Source of the DNA: Kaistella haifensis DSM 19056
Lineage (GTDB): Bacteria; Bacteroidota; Bacteroidia; Flavobacteriales; Weeksellaceae
Reading direction: 5' to 3'
Length of the DNA: 39,467 bases
NCBI RefSeq assembly: GCF_000735695.2
Contig: NZ_JASZ02000027.1
Span: forward strand, 1 to 39,467
The notes beneath the pieces are model-generated. The model made no database searches and had not been told where the DNA came from. It saw nothing but the letters and a program-made list of their open reading frames with translations. How positions within the stretch are numbered: position 1 is the first letter of the stretch; every line of letters starts with the position of its first letter. Positions 39,321 to 39,467 of this stretch are shown here, piece by piece. The translations under genes were made by a program, and so were the position numbers.

Positions 39321-39467
39321 ATGAATAACCTAGATGCAATTTACGATTTTATTTTAAATGAATTAAGAAAATTAACCTTAAATGAAAATTTTTATTTTAA
39401 ACCTATTAAACCAAAATTGAGTGATTTAGAACTTATTGCCATAAATATTTCTGCAGAATATTTATCA
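39321..39467 (+). mobile_element. IS982-family transposase, 5' part (cut by right edge)
   Basis: From the ATG at 39321 the frame is open to the window edge (49 codons). It reads MNNLDAIYDFILNELRKL, then ENFYFKPIKPKLSDLELIAI and ends SAEYLS. The FYFKPIKPKLSD-ELI-AEYL run is the usual N-terminus of IS982-type transposases in Flavobacteriia; the DDE catalytic residues lie beyond the window. The left inverted repeat should be near 39230-39270, but I cannot fix the tip without the other end. It sits in AT-rich accessory DNA. Confidence 0.75.

Overview
The window looks like chromosomal DNA of a Flavobacteriia member of the Bacteroidota, most plausibly the Chryseobacterium/Kaistella group (Weeksellaceae). 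The evidence is the AT-rich coding sequence, the recurrent promoter element TAnnTTTG (with TTTG about 18-21 nt upstream in the best cases), weak or absent Shine-Dalgarno sequences, a tRNA without encoded CCA, a secreted nuclease with a type IX secretion (T9SS) sorting tail, and a 14-gene complex I locus with a short NuoG. The genus is an inference.

Layout. (1) 1-1590: probable edge of an integrated element. It holds an excisionase-like HTH gene cut by the window edge and an unrecognised membrane/coiled-coil protein, both on the minus strand, and it abuts the 3' end of a CAT-anticodon tRNA (1592-1665, minus). (2) 1741-13421: ordinary chromosomal genes: methylmalonyl-CoA epimerase, rbfA, a LolC/E-type permease, a T9SS endonuclease I with two FN3 domains, aroE, a DUF349 protein, a small secreted protein, ribD, a YigZ/IMPACT protein, a convergent zinc metallopeptidase, a GNAT-like protein and a two-helix membrane protein. 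(3) 13540-27635: nuoABCDEF, an outer-membrane barrel-like gene, then nuoGHIJKLMN, all on the plus strand, with a promoter before nuoA and a strong terminator after nuoN. Several leaders in this locus carry 7-bp tandem repeats that stop at or just before start codons. (4) 27701-35620: an efflux cluster: a TetR-type repressor with palindromes over its own promoter, TolC-like, HlyD-like lipoprotein adaptor, two ABC ATPases, two ABC-2 permeases, then a small membrane protein and a lipoprotein gene whose start is separated from its reading frame by an A8 tract. The set matches a split version of the enterobacterial YbhGFSR/CecR system. (5) 35747-37763: an AldB/ExaC-like aldehyde dehydrogenase followed by its usual DUF779 partner. 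(6) 37764-39467: very AT-rich accessory DNA with a gene remnant, two small genes of unknown role (one DUF4429/SHOCT-like), and the start of an IS982-family transposase running off the right edge.

How the genes work together. The nuo genes encode one proton-pumping NADH:quinone oxidoreductase. The efflux cluster encodes a complete tripartite path (inner-membrane ABC pump, periplasmic adaptor, outer-membrane channel) under a local repressor. The aldehyde dehydrogenase pair is a separate small operon ending in its own terminator or running on into DUF779. The most noteworthy observations are the A8 frameshift at the start of the lipoprotein gene, the 7-bp repeat arrays and the matching hairpin in the nuo leaders, the complementary degeneracy of the two ABC ATPases, the outer-membrane gene inside the nuo operon, and the tRNA-adjacent island edge.
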